Below, piece after piece: positions 9,501 to 17,722 of a stretch of DNA of 64,000 nucleotides; the first letter of the stretch is position 1; each line of letters begins with the position of its first letter. The stretch is taken from NCBI GenBank assembly GCA_019694955.1, contig JAIBAX010000002.1:62001-126000 (forward strand), in the 5' to 3' direction. Position numbers and translations under genes: made by a program. The notes under the pieces were generated by a model. It was not told the DNA's origin and did not search any database. It was given only the letters and a program-made list of their open reading frames with translations. This stretch comes from Chitinophagales bacterium (GTDB lineage Bacteria; Bacteroidota; Bacteroidia; Chitinophagales; JADIYW01).

Positions 9501-12500
9501 CTATCGGTTGTATACGATAAAACTTCCTATCAACCTAATGAAACAGCAAAAATTCGTGTTGGCACGTCCATAAAAGGGGCATTTGTACACCTTGAAGCAA
9601 CCTTTAAAGGCACGCCCCTCTTGAATACTACTTTTATCCTCCATGATGAAATTAAAATTTTTGATCTTCCCATCAAAGAAGAATATAGAGGAGGAATTGA
9701 GGTGCAAGCCTTTTTAGTGTATGACAATAGGTCTTACCAATACAATGGCGATATATCCGTACCTTATGATAGCAAAGAATTGAAAGTTGAATGGTCTTCG
9801 TTTAGAGATAAATTATTGCCCGGACAAAATGAAACATGGAGCTTAAAAATAAAAGGACCGAAAAGCGATGCTGTTAATGCAGAAATGCTGGCCACCATGT
9901 ACGATGCTTCTCTTGACGCATTTTTACCACATAATTATGCACTCAACATCTATCAGCCCTATTATTATGGCTATCTACAGACCATCAATGCCGGAAATAA
10001 TTTTAACTCGGGACATTTCACCCAATATGATGAGCAATGGCAGAAATGGAAAAGCACCCTCTTCCCTAATTTCGAAAATATCAATTACTATGGGTTTTCA
10101 TTGGGATATGGCAATAGAATGTATTTATATGATAAGATATATTTTGCCGCACCAGTTGCAACGGCTCCAATGGAGTCCGAAGAGGCTCCTGAACCCAAAA
10201 AGTCCAAACGAAAGGATGATGATGTATTGATGGATGCTAATGTTGTATTCGATACTGCTACTGCTGCGGTAGAAAGACCTACGGGAAATTCCCTAACGCT
10301 TGCGTCTCCTCAATTAACACCTGCTGTAAAAGTGCGTACCAACCTCAATGAAACGGCACTCTTCTTGCCACAGTTGCGTACGGACGAGCAAGGAAACATC
10401 TCTTTTAATTTTACCATGCCGGAAGCGCTTACCAGATGGAAATTTATAGGATTGGCACATACCAAAACCATGGATAATGCCGTATTCACCAAAGAAGTAG
10501 TGACACAAAAGGAATTAATGGTTACACCAAATGCACCTAGGTTCCTGCGCGAAGGTGATAAAATTATTTTCTCTGCAAAAGTAACCAACCTTTCAGAGGG
10601 AGACCTCAACGGTCAGGTGGAATTGCGCTTAAAAGATGCCTCTACCGGACAATTGGTCAATATAGACTTAGGAAATACCAACCCAACTCAAAACATCACC
10701 ATTCCAAAAGGGCAAAGTACCTCTGCAAAATGGGCGTTGACGATACCATTTACGGTTCGTGCCGTTTCTTATGAAGTGGTAGCAGTAGCCGGAAATTATA
10801 GCGATGGAGAAGGCGCTACCTTGCCCGTTCTAACCAATAGGATGTTGGTAACAGAATCAATGCCATTGCCAATCAGAGGCAAGCAAACAAAAACATTTAA
10901 TTTCACCAAATTAATAGAAAGTCGTTCATCATCAACGATTAAGCATGAGAAATTGACATTAGAATACACCTCACAACCCGCTTGGTATGCGGTACAAGCC
11001 ATTCCTTACCTGATGGAATTCCCTTATGAGTGTGCCGAGCAATTGTTCAGCCGCTATTATGCCAATGCACTCGGCACCAATATCGTCAATTCCAGCCCAA
11101 GAATTAAAGAAGTATTTGATCAATGGAAAGGTACAAAAGAAGCATTATTGAGTAATTTGGAGAAAAATCAGGAACTAAAATCGTTGATGCTCGAAGAAAC
11201 ACCTTGGTTATTGCAAGCAAAAGACGAAACAGAAAGCAAGAAAAGAGTAGCACTTTTCTTCGACCTCAACAGAATGAGTAAAGAGAAAGAAGCCGCATTA
11301 GATAAGTTGCTGACCATGCAAACCCCCAACGGAGGATTTACATGGTTTCCCGGAATGCCGGACAACCGCTATATCACACAGCACATCATATCTGGATTAG
11401 GTCATTTGCAGCACTTAAAAGTGGAAAGCTATCAGGACGAGCGCAAAGAATCACTTGCCGTGAAGAAAGCCGTAAAATATTTAGACGATAGAATGCGGGA
11501 AGATTATGAAAACATCAAAAAATACAATACAGATATTTCCAAAGACTTTTTATGGCAAGACGATATCCAATATTTATATATGCGCTCATTCTTCCCTTAC
11601 ATCGAAATAGATAAGAAGAATCTGGAAGCTTATGACTATTTTATGGGTCAAACAAAGAAATACTGGCTCAATAAATCTATGTACATGAAGGGCATGATTG
11701 CCCTTGTTTTGGAAAGAAGCAAAGATCATACACTTGCCGCTAAAATTATGAATAGCTTAAAAGAGAATGCTGTAAGAAATGAAGAGATGGGCATGTATTG
11801 GAAGGAACTTGAAACGGGTGGCTACTATTGGTATCAGGCACCTATTGAAACACATGCTTTGATGATTGAAGCATTCGACGAGGTGGTGAAAGATGAAGAA
11901 ATGGTGGATGAACTGAAAACATGGCTGTTGAAAAAAAAGCAAACGCAAAACTGGAATACCACCAAAGGTACAACCGAGGCTTGTTATGCCTTGTTAATGA
12001 CAGGCGATAATTGGTTGGCACAAACACAATTGGTAGAAGTATGGATGGGCGGTCAAAAAATCGACCCTAAAGCTTCTAATGTTAGCGTAGAACCCGGAAC
12101 TGGCTACTACAAAATACAATATGATGGCAGCGAGGTAATGCCTGATATGGGTAAAATTAAAGTCAGCAAAAAAGATAAAGGTCCTGCATGGGGCGCTATT
12201 TATTGGCAGTACTTTGAAGATTTAGATAAAATTACACCACATGCTACACCATTAAGCATCGTTAAAAAGATGTATAAAGTAGAAAAAACAGATGATGGCA
12301 CGAAACTTGTCTTAATAGATGCGCAACATCCCATTAAACCCGGGGATGAAGTGAAAGTACGCATCGAACTTCGTGTAGATAGGGATATGGAGTATGTACA
12401 CATGAAAGACATGCGCTCATCAGGATTAGAACCAATAGACGTGATAAGTACATACAAATATCAAGATGGATTGGGCTATTATCAGAGTACCAAAGATGCT

Positions 12501-12674
12501 GCCACTCATTTCTTCTTTGACTATGTAAGCAAAGGTACTTATGTCTTCGAATATTCTTTGAGGGCAAATTTGGCCGGAGAATTCTCTAATGGCATAACCC
12601 ATGTTGAGTGCATGTATGCTCCAGAATTTACCAGCCATTCTGAAGGAACTAGATTAATCATCAATGAGAAATAA
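6567..12674 (+). CDS. Bacterial alpha-2-macroglobulin family protein with thioester motif
   Basis: A 2035-aa periplasmic or surface protein. After a signal peptide (residues 1-26) comes a roughly 350-aa helical N-terminal region unlike the rest. Macroglobulin domains then follow: the MG2-type motif FTDRSIYRPGQKVYFKG starts at residue 601, and the A2M domain (LPQLRTDEQGNISFNFTMPE) starts near 1267. The thioester domain has PYECAEQLFSRYY with Cys1489 and Gln1492 as the predicted thioester pair, followed by an alpha/alpha barrel with NGGFTWFPGMPDNRYITQHI. Such proteins are thought to trap attacking proteases covalently. The intact CxEQ suggests a working trap. PBP1C, the usual partner, is not adjacent. 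The MHHHHQ start is natural and not a tag. Confidence 0.93.
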   Translation: MHHHHQLWKKWLLTFLLAPVFSFTFAQNANNMPDKMYSKQWSEIQSLENEGKTKTALEKIDLLVKQAQSDNNPTQIIKALFHRYKYMMVIEENSESKIVQELQDRIAGVNGIEKALLQSILAECLNNYYENNSWQFQDRTNVEGNAAPTDFKTWDQKRFNEETRALYLASVQDAILLQSTDITAIGDILTEKGKDSKLRPTLYDFLVHRAIDHFSSTNENDEKGTDEFLMESTTYFSSANEFANFSIPPPRNNYKNYDAIKLYQELTKFSLKRNNIPVLIQLELERLSFVNASSVHSDKKDLYKKALERLINDYTSYPAVSNVYYNLISHIQTNASKTEEGYSLKRAVQLCDEINKKYPEEQGSKNCLALKQTILNPSIQILNENFLSANKASKVFIDYKNIDKVFVKIIPIKATEDIYKNRNGDEVLKLLNSKKVLKSWSVVLPNPGDYWNHTTEIMLDGLAPGKYVIMVATSDKFTKKEQCVAYKMVQATNIALITQNGQNVINYYALNRITGSPLGGAKIDVYQNNYDYNSRIYKKNKVASLTADANGWASYAPANVGYNNYYATVTYQKEVFDPVYAQYFYGNTPHPETNHTVIQLFTDRSIYRPGQKVYFKGIVFINQSLKNEVVPDYKTIIHLNDVNNQEVGKLEVTSNEFGSFTGSFDLPVSGLTGTFSLVIETLAYHNIQVEEYKRPKFEVEIPPLDKSFTINDKVVVVGKATAYSGANIDGADVNYRVVRKTIYPRWCYSWYYWFMPNMNDAERIITTGTTKTDANGNFTIPFEAIPDLSADKKLSPFFHYEIQADVVDITGETHSGSTIVKVGYVGLEADIQIAENLQKDQKNELKVTTNNLNGQFEAAQVEVTIYKLNDYTILKKARLWEMPDQFVISKEQHDKYFPNDVYNDETNPSTWEIGALIKKEVFNTKDKKSIELLPNTLIQSGAYLVELSTKDKNGQAVTVKKIIYATAFEDNKLSPPNALSVVYDKTSYQPNETAKIRVGTSIKGAFVHLEATFKGTPLLNTTFILHDEIKIFDLPIKEEYRGGIEVQAFLVYDNRSYQYNGDISVPYDSKELKVEWSSFRDKLLPGQNETWSLKIKGPKSDAVNAEMLATMYDASLDAFLPHNYALNIYQPYYYGYLQTINAGNNFNSGHFTQYDEQWQKWKSTLFPNFENINYYGFSLGYGNRMYLYDKIYFAAPVATAPMESEEAPEPKKSKRKDDDVLMDANVVFDTATAAVERPTGNSLTLASPQLTPAVKVRTNLNETALFLPQLRTDEQGNISFNFTMPEALTRWKFIGLAHTKTMDNAVFTKEVVTQKELMVTPNAPRFLREGDKIIFSAKVTNLSEGDLNGQVELRLKDASTGQLVNIDLGNTNPTQNITIPKGQSTSAKWALTIPFTVRAVSYEVVAVAGNYSDGEGATLPVLTNRMLVTESMPLPIRGKQTKTFNFTKLIESRSSSTIKHEKLTLEYTSQPAWYAVQAIPYLMEFPYECAEQLFSRYYANALGTNIVNSSPRIKEVFDQWKGTKEALLSNLEKNQELKSLMLEETPWLLQAKDETESKKRVALFFDLNRMSKEKEAALDKLLTMQTPNGGFTWFPGMPDNRYITQHIISGLGHLQHLKVESYQDERKESLAVKKAVKYLDDRMREDYENIKKYNTDISKDFLWQDDIQYLYMRSFFPYIEIDKKNLEAYDYFMGQTKKYWLNKSMYMKGMIALVLERSKDHTLAAKIMNSLKENAVRNEEMGMYWKELETGGYYWYQAPIETHALMIEAFDEVVKDEEMVDELKTWLLKKKQTQNWNTTKGTTEACYALLMTGDNWLAQTQLVEVWMGGQKIDPKASNVSVEPGTGYYKIQYDGSEVMPDMGKIKVSKKDKGPAWGAIYWQYFEDLDKITPHATPLSIVKKMYKVEKTDDGTKLVLIDAQHPIKPGDEVKVRIELRVDRDMEYVHMKDMRSSGLEPIDVISTYKYQDGLGYYQSTKDAATHFFFDYVSKGTYVFEYSLRANLAGEFSNGITHVECMYAPEFTSHSEGTRLIINEK

Positions 12675-12680
12675 TTTATA

Positions 12681-13637
12681 ATGAGAAATTTCTATGCCAT
12701 AATTTTGATTTTCTTTTCAGCATGTCACGTGTTTGGACAAACAGCTTATCAGAATGATACCGCCTCTATAGTACTTACAGAAAGCAAATATGGGAATCAA
12801 TATAAGTTTATCAATCCCTTATTGGATTGTTATGATTTAAAGCCAACCTCTATCCCAAAAATAAAGAGAATTGGTCATCTGGTGGATTCAGTCATAACGC
12901 ATTATAAAAAGGAAAAAGAGATAGAAGAAATCTCATTCTATGTCAGAGATATGGAAAATGGTCCTTGGTATGGTGTCAATGAGGATAAAAAATATATTCC
13001 CGCCAGTCTCTTGAAGGTTCCAACCATGATAGCTTTATTATTGGAGGCTCAAGAAGATCCGGATCTCCTTTCCTTACAAGTCTATTATGAACAACCTTCA
13101 GAAAACATGTTGGCACTCACTAGTGATAGCAATCATATTATCCCGGGTCATATTTACACTATTGAAACACTAATGAGATACATGATTTCGAACTCTGATA
13201 ATGAGGCGAGGCTATTATTGCTCAATTATATTTCTGATTCTGTGCTCATGTATGTATATCAAGAACTTGGATTGCAAATAGAAGGGCACACAGATTTCGA
13301 AGAATTCATTTCTGCTAAAGATTATGCTTCTTTCTTAAGAGTATTGTACAATGCAACACTTTTAAATAAGCATATGTCGCAGAAAGCACTGTATTATTTG
13401 AGCGAATCTTCCTTTCATGATGGACTTGAAGCGGGCATTCCTAAAGGTGTCGTAATAGCACATAAATTTGGGGAGCGTGGCTTTCCCAATAGCAATGTCA
13501 AGTATTTACATGATTGCGGCATCGTATACAAAGCAGAGAACCCTTATTTAATCTGTGTCATGACTAAAGGAGTTAGCATGGCTAAACAACAGGAGATTAT
13601 TGCAACAATCTCTAAAATTGTCTATGACAATATATAG
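12681..13637 (+). CDS. Secreted serine hydrolase with class A beta-lactamase fold
   Basis: A 318-aa protein with signal peptide MRNFYAIILIFFSACHVFGQ. The active-site set of the serine beta-lactamase/PBP superfamily is visible: S109-L-L-K112 (SxxK), S172-D-N174 (SDN) and H261-K-F-G264 in place of KTG. The overall order, with ISFYVRDMENG before SxxK, matches the class A-like beta-lactamase2 domain. The long SxxK-to-SDN spacing and the HKFG triad make a cell-wall or peptide hydrolase as likely as a true penicillinase. It follows the alpha-2-macroglobulin gene after 6 bp, suggesting joint expression. Confidence 0.85.
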   Translation: MRNFYAIILIFFSACHVFGQTAYQNDTASIVLTESKYGNQYKFINPLLDCYDLKPTSIPKIKRIGHLVDSVITHYKKEKEIEEISFYVRDMENGPWYGVNEDKKYIPASLLKVPTMIALLLEAQEDPDLLSLQVYYEQPSENMLALTSDSNHIIPGHIYTIETLMRYMISNSDNEARLLLLNYISDSVLMYVYQELGLQIEGHTDFEEFISAKDYASFLRVLYNATLLNKHMSQKALYYLSESSFHDGLEAGIPKGVVIAHKFGERGFPNSNVKYLHDCGIVYKAENPYLICVMTKGVSMAKQQEIIATISKIVYDNI

Positions 13638-13753
13638 TCTCATCAAAATACCTAATTATGATTACTTTGCTTAGTACGAATTGGGTATTTTTCGACATTA
13701 ATTTGCTTATGGCACAAGTTTTGGTTTCATTTGCAAAAAAAATAAGTTTATTT

Positions 13754-14437
13754 ATGAAAAAAATTATTCTAGGAGGTCTTATTGCTTTTAGCCTCATGAC
13801 AGCAAATCAAGTAAAAGCGCAAGACAGAGGTGGATTCGGAATTAAAGGTGGTGTAGGTTTAACAACCATTTCCTTTCCAAAAGATGAATTTGATGACCAA
13901 AAAAACCGCATGAAAGTGGGCGGATTAGTGGGTATTTCTTATGAACATTTTTTCGGCGATCATTTCGCATTAGATGTTGAAGCCCTTGCCGTTAATAGGG
14001 GTTCAAAGCAAACTTGGGATTTACCCGGCGGAAATACTGCCGTTTATAAAAACAATATTATCGCTATTGATGTGCCTGTTTCTGCAAAATGGTACATCAT
14101 CGATAATTTAAACATTTATGTTGGACCATATTTTTCGACAACAGTGGCAGCTTTTGGCAAAAGCTATACCAAAACTGAGGATGGTGACAAAATCAACGAA
14201 GAAGACTCTGAAAATCTTTTTTCTGAGGATTTTGAAGACTTAGATGGCGATCGCTATTTAAATCGCTTTGATGTTGGTATCAACGCTGGTCTTGAGTTTG
14301 TTACAGATGGTGGCTTTGGCGTAGGTGCAAGATTTAACAAAGGATTCCTAGATTTTACCAACGACGATTGGTTTGTTGGCGATGGAAAAAATGTTACACA
14401 TACGGGTATCCAAATCTATGGTGTAGTACGTTTCTAA
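13754..14437 (+). CDS. Outer-membrane beta-barrel protein (PorT-like)
   Basis: A 227-aa protein starting MKKIILGGLIAFSLMTANQVKAQ, a clean signal peptide. A start further upstream in the same frame (13658) is possible but would bury the signal sequence, so ATG 13754 is chosen. The mature chain is an alternation of short amphipathic strands (GFGIKGGVGLTTISF, KVGGLVGISYEHFFG, LNIYVGPYFSTTVAAFG) ending in an aromatic residue (VVRF), the hallmark of an outer-membrane barrel of the OMP_b-brl_2 type. An acidic insertion at residues 142-166 probably forms an extracellular loop. A TTAATTTG box lies about 50 bp upstream. The role is unknown. Confidence 0.8.
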   Translation: MKKIILGGLIAFSLMTANQVKAQDRGGFGIKGGVGLTTISFPKDEFDDQKNRMKVGGLVGISYEHFFGDHFALDVEALAVNRGSKQTWDLPGGNTAVYKNNIIAIDVPVSAKWYIIDNLNIYVGPYFSTTVAAFGKSYTKTEDGDKINEEDSENLFSEDFEDLDGDRYLNRFDVGINAGLEFVTDGGFGVGARFNKGFLDFTNDDWFVGDGKNVTHTGIQIYGVVRF

Positions 14438-14453
14438 ACATTATAATACTCAC

Positions 14454-14485
14454 GAAGAGGTCGGGTAGAAATATCCGACCTCTTC
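14454..14485 (+). terminator. Hairpin after the outer-membrane barrel gene
   Basis: Arms GAAGAGGTCGG (14454-14464) and CCGACCTCTTC (14475-14485) are perfectly complementary over 11 bp with a 10-nt loop and are followed by TTATTTC. The hairpin starts 17 bp after the stop codon and very likely terminates transcription. Confidence 0.75.
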
Positions 14486-14607
14486 TTATTTCTGAATATT
14501 TCATCATCTTTGCCAATTAAACGTAAACTTAGTGTTTCTTTATTTGTTCTTATAGTGGATAGTATTTTTTTATTAGCGTGTTACTTTTTTGATATAAAAT
14601 CAATATT

Positions 14608-15030
14608 ATGAAGATTAATATAGAAAGAATCAACGATGCAGTGCATCTAAAAGCTACGAATGAAGTTGGAAATGAACTATTTATGGATGGTTCTCCGGAG
14701 ATTGGCGGACAAGATTTGGCTCCTCGCCCCATGCAGGTATTGCTAATGGCTTTAGGAGGATGTACTTCTATGGATGTTTTGTCAATTTTAGAAAAAATGA
14801 GACAAAAACCCGATAAATACCACGTTGAAATAGATGGTGAGCGCGGAAAAGATGAAACACCCGCAGTATTTAGAAATATACACCTCAAGTATATATTCCA
14901 TGGCAACCTAGATGAAGCGAAAGTAAAGCATGCGATTGATTTGAGCATGGAAAAGTATTGCTCTGTATCTGCTATGCTACACCATGATGCAACCATCACA
15001 TACAGCTTTGAAATTATACAAACCGTCTAA
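14608..15030 (+). CDS. OsmC family peroxide reductase
   Basis: A 140-aa member of the OsmC/Ohr superfamily, thiol peroxidases that reduce organic hydroperoxides. The two catalytic cysteines are present: Cys52 in MALGGCTSMD and Cys118 in MEKYCSV. GGQDLAPRPMQVLL (residues 33-46) matches the YhfA-like OsmC subgroup rather than Ohr. It precedes mrp by 47 bp, and mrp has its own perfect promoter box in that gap, so the two need not be co-transcribed. Confidence 0.9.
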   Translation: MKINIERINDAVHLKATNEVGNELFMDGSPEIGGQDLAPRPMQVLLMALGGCTSMDVLSILEKMRQKPDKYHVEIDGERGKDETPAVFRNIHLKYIFHGNLDEAKVKHAIDLSMEKYCSVSAMLHHDATITYSFEIIQTV

Positions 15031-15043
15031 AACCCGATATGGG

Positions 15044-15073
15044 TTGTTAATTAAACGAATACCCGTATTTTTG
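15044..15073 (+). promoter_or_regulatory. mrp promoter, TTG-N19-TATTTTTG
   Basis: The -33 TTG is at 15044-15046 and a perfect TAnnTTTG -7 box at 15066-15073. The box ends 4 nt before the mrp ATG, so the predicted transcription start falls on or next to the start codon (a leaderless mRNA). Confidence 0.7.
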
Positions 15074-15077
15074 CACC

Positions 15078-16163
15078 ATGAATATTAGTGAAGAATTAGT
15101 TTTAATGACGTTGTCACGGGTGGAAGACCCTGATTTTAAGAAAGATCTGGTCACCTTAAATATGATTAAAGACGTTCATATTCAAGGAAATACATTGAGT
15201 TTTATTATCGAACTAACCACGCCTGCATGCCCCCTAAAAGATAAGTTGGAGGGCGACTGTCGGAAAGCCCTTCTTGAAGATTTTGGCGCAAATCTACAGG
15301 TAGATATTTCTTTTTCATCTCGAGTTACTTCATTAAGAGCGAAATCTGATGTATTGCCGGGTGTAAAAAACGTGGTGGTAGTTGCCTCAGGAAAGGGTGG
15401 TGTTGGCAAATCTACCGTTGCTGTTAATCTGGCACTTGGGCTTGCTAAAACTGGTGCTACTGTTGGCATAATTGATGCGGATATCTATGGTCCTTCCATT
15501 CCAATTATGATGGGTTTACAAGGAATGCGCCCCGGCATTAAAGAAGTGGAAGGAAAACATAAAATTATACCCATAGAAATCGAGCATACAAAAGTACTGT
15601 CCATTGGATTCTTGGTAGATGAGAAACAAGCCATCGTTTGGCGTGGCCCTATGGTTTCCAGTGCCTTGCGTCAGTTTGTCACTGATGTTATTTGGGGGGA
15701 ATTAGATTATCTCGTGGTAGATTTACCCCCGGGAACCGGAGATATTCACCTAAGTCTGATACAAAATCTTCCGGTAACGGGTGCCGTCATTGTATCAACG
15801 CCTCAAGATGTGGCTTTAGCTGACGCAAAAAAAGCCATTGCCATGTTCCAAATGGAGCAGATTGCCGTCCCAATTATTGGCATTGTTGAAAATATGGCAT
15901 ATTTCATCCCGCCTGATATGCCGGAAAAGAAATATTATATTTTTGGAGAAAATGGTGCAAAAAGAATGGCAGAAGCATATAAAGTTCCTTTCCTCGGACA
16001 CCTTCCCATCTATGCTGAAATAAGAGAAGGTGGAGATGAAGGGAATCCTGTTGTATTAAAAAACAGTGTAGCAGGGACCATATTTGATGAATTGGCACAG
16101 AATGTTGCCAGAAATATTGCCATCATTAATGCCGCCAAACAAGAATTTCCAGTACAAGCTTAA
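15078..16163 (+). CDS. mrp: Mrp/ApbC-type iron-sulfur cluster carrier ATPase
   Basis: P-loop ATPase of the Mrp/NBP35 family that carries and transfers Fe-S clusters to target apoproteins. At 361 aa it has an N-terminal DUF59/MIP18-like domain (residues 1-80, with TTPACPLKD) and a ParA-like ATPase domain with the deviant Walker A GKGGVGKST (105-113), DADIYGPS and VDLPPGTGDIHL. The usual CxxC that bridges a cluster between subunits after ENMxxF is not there: the sequence reads ENMAYFIPPDMPEKKYY, so Pro278 and Met281 occupy the cysteine positions. The neighbour Nfu supports a role in cluster assembly. Confidence 0.92.
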   Translation: MNISEELVLMTLSRVEDPDFKKDLVTLNMIKDVHIQGNTLSFIIELTTPACPLKDKLEGDCRKALLEDFGANLQVDISFSSRVTSLRAKSDVLPGVKNVVVVASGKGGVGKSTVAVNLALGLAKTGATVGIIDADIYGPSIPIMMGLQGMRPGIKEVEGKHKIIPIEIEHTKVLSIGFLVDEKQAIVWRGPMVSSALRQFVTDVIWGELDYLVVDLPPGTGDIHLSLIQNLPVTGAVIVSTPQDVALADAKKAIAMFQMEQIAVPIIGIVENMAYFIPPDMPEKKYYIFGENGAKRMAEAYKVPFLGHLPIYAEIREGGDEGNPVVLKNSVAGTIFDELAQNVARNIAIINAAKQEFPVQA

Positions 16164-16462
16164 GGATTCCTTGTTAGTGCTATAAAATTAATTTTTGATA
16201 AAACCGAAATGCACAGCATTAGAAGAAATATGATCCAATGGAATGTTAGAAGGCTGATTTTTGTCAAAAGTCAAGTGTCAATAGATGTCCTAAGTTCGAC
16301 GTAGCTGAGGAAATGCGTAAACATTCATTTTTCTTATCTAATGCGTAATTGGGGATAAAAATATTGTCATAGCAGCAAAAAAGGACATAAAGGACTTGAA
16401 TCATCAGCATAATTTAATCTTCCTACATTGGTTTGAAGATAAAAAATATTTAATTTTGCATC
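16164..16462. other. Intergenic region between mrp and nfu
   Basis: 299 bp with no ORF and no clear terminator. The last 35 bp carry the nfu promoter. The rest shows no structure I can name. Confidence 0.5.
16428..16458 (+). promoter_or_regulatory. nfu promoter, TTG-N20-TAATTTTG
   Basis: TTG at 16428-16430 and a perfect -7 box TAATTTTG at 16451-16458, ending exactly 4 nt before the nfu ATG, as at mrp. The two genes share the sequence TTTTGCAYCATG across the box and start codon. Confidence 0.7.
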
Positions 16463-16711
16463 ATGCAATCGGTTATTACGGATATCATTTGGGGTAAAGT
16501 AGAAACTGCTTTGGAAAGCATACGTCCTTTTCTTGCAGCAGATGGTGGTGATATTGAACTCGTAGATATCTCTGATGAGGGAGTAGTACAAGTTCGTTTG
16601 AAAGGTGCTTGCGAAACCTGCCCAATGAGTTTCTCTACCATGAAAGCAGGCGTTGAATCAACCGTAAAAAACAGCGTTCCAGAAATCATTGCTGTTGTTG
16701 CTATCGATTAA
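16463..16711 (+). CDS. Nfu-type iron-sulfur scaffold protein
   Basis: An 82-aa NifU C-terminal-domain protein. It has [16 protein letters not shown] (residues 21-36) and the cluster-binding motif C50-E-T-C53 within [11 protein letters not shown]. Such small Nfu proteins hold a 4Fe-4S cluster at a dimer interface and deliver it to client enzymes. It lies near mrp on the same strand but with its own promoter. The downstream pyrF starts 1 bp after its stop codon, so nfu and pyrF form an operon. Confidence 0.93.
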   Translation: MQSVITDIIWGKVETALESIRPFLAADGGDIELVDISDEGVVQVRLKGACETCPMSFSTMKAGVESTVKNSVPEIIAVVAID

Positions 16712-16712
16712 G

Positions 16713-17516
16713 ATGAATCGTACATCTCTTATAGAGCAAATAAGGCTCAAAAAATCATTCCTCTGTATTGGCTTAGATACAGATTTAGACAAAATACCAC
16801 CGCACTTACTTGATTTAGAAGATCCCATTTTCGAATTTAACAAACAGATTATTGATGCTACACATGATTTGTGTATTGCTTATAAACCAAACATAGCCTT
16901 TTATGAGCGATATGGTGCGCGTGGATGGACGGCATTAGAAAAAACCTGTAAGCACATTCCGAAAAATATCTTCACCATTGCCGATGCCAAGCGTGCTGAC
17001 ATCGGAAATACTTCTACTGAATATGCAAAGGCGTTTTTTGAGCAGATGGATTTCGATAGCATTACGCTACATCCCTATATGGGCGAGGATTCTGTAGGGC
17101 CATTTCTGCAGTTTAAAGGAAAGTGGGCAATTGTTCTAGCGCTCACCTCCAATAAAGGAAGCTATGATTTTCAGATGCATCGTTTAGAAAATGGTATGCC
17201 TTTATATGAACAGGTCTTAAGAACGTGTATGACATGGGGAACACATGAAAATACGATGTTCGTTATCGGTGCCACCCATGAAGAAATGTTCACCGAAATA
17301 CGCCGCATTTGCCCAGATCATTTTTTGCTGGTACCCGGTGTTGGTGCGCAAGGCGGTGACTTAGAAAAAGTATGCAAATTTGGGTTAAACAAAGACATTG
17401 GGCTTATTATTAATTCTACCAGACAAATTATTTATGCCTCCAAAGGTGTTGATTTTGCAGAAAAAGCACGTGAAGAAGCTTTAAAAGTTCAAAAGCAAAT
17501 GGAACAATATTTTTAA
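16713..17516 (+). CDS. pyrF: Orotidine 5'-phosphate decarboxylase
   Basis: Last step of de novo UMP synthesis: decarboxylates OMP. With start ATG 16713 (1 bp after the nfu stop) it has 267 aa, the size of the longer class of Pyr[11 protein letters not shown] (residues 17-26) begins the barrel. The catalytic Asp-Lys-Asp cluster is D91-A-K93-R-A-D96 followed by IGNT. The phosphate-binding end is [11 protein letters not shown] and [12 protein letters not shown]. No other pyrimidine genes are nearby. Confidence 0.95.
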   Translation: MNRTSLIEQIRLKKSFLCIGLDTDLDKIPPHLLDLEDPIFEFNKQIIDATHDLCIAYKPNIAFYERYGARGWTALEKTCKHIPKNIFTIADAKRADIGNTSTEYAKAFFEQMDFDSITLHPYMGEDSVGPFLQFKGKWAIVLALTSNKGSYDFQMHRLENGMPLYEQVLRTCMTWGTHENTMFVIGATHEEMFTEIRRICPDHFLLVPGVGAQGGDLEKVCKFGLNKDIGLIINSTRQIIYASKGVDFAEKAREEALKVQKQMEQYF

Positions 17517-17588
17517 ACCAACGATAAACTCATGAAGGGTTTGGAACACTTGCTTTATAAATATTATAACCACAGAGATGCAATGTTA

Positions 17589-17624
17589 ACGCCAAGTCCC
17601 GACGAATTGGTCGGGACTTGGCGT
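17589..17624. terminator. 15-bp perfect hairpin between convergent genes
   Basis: ACGCCAAGTCCCGAC (17589-17603) and GTCGGGACTTGGCGT (17610-17624) pair perfectly around a GAATTG loop. It lies between pyrF (+) and the Spy-like gene (-). There is no strong U-tract on either side, so it may be an unusual bidirectional terminator, a REP-like element or an RNA-protecting hairpin. Confidence 0.55.
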
Positions 17625-17722
17625 ATTCTTCGTTACTTAGCGGTTAAGAAATAACCGAAACCAATCTTGTGAACGCCGTAAACCTTTCATTATCATTAAT
17701 TTATGATTTGTTCGTTCCATTA

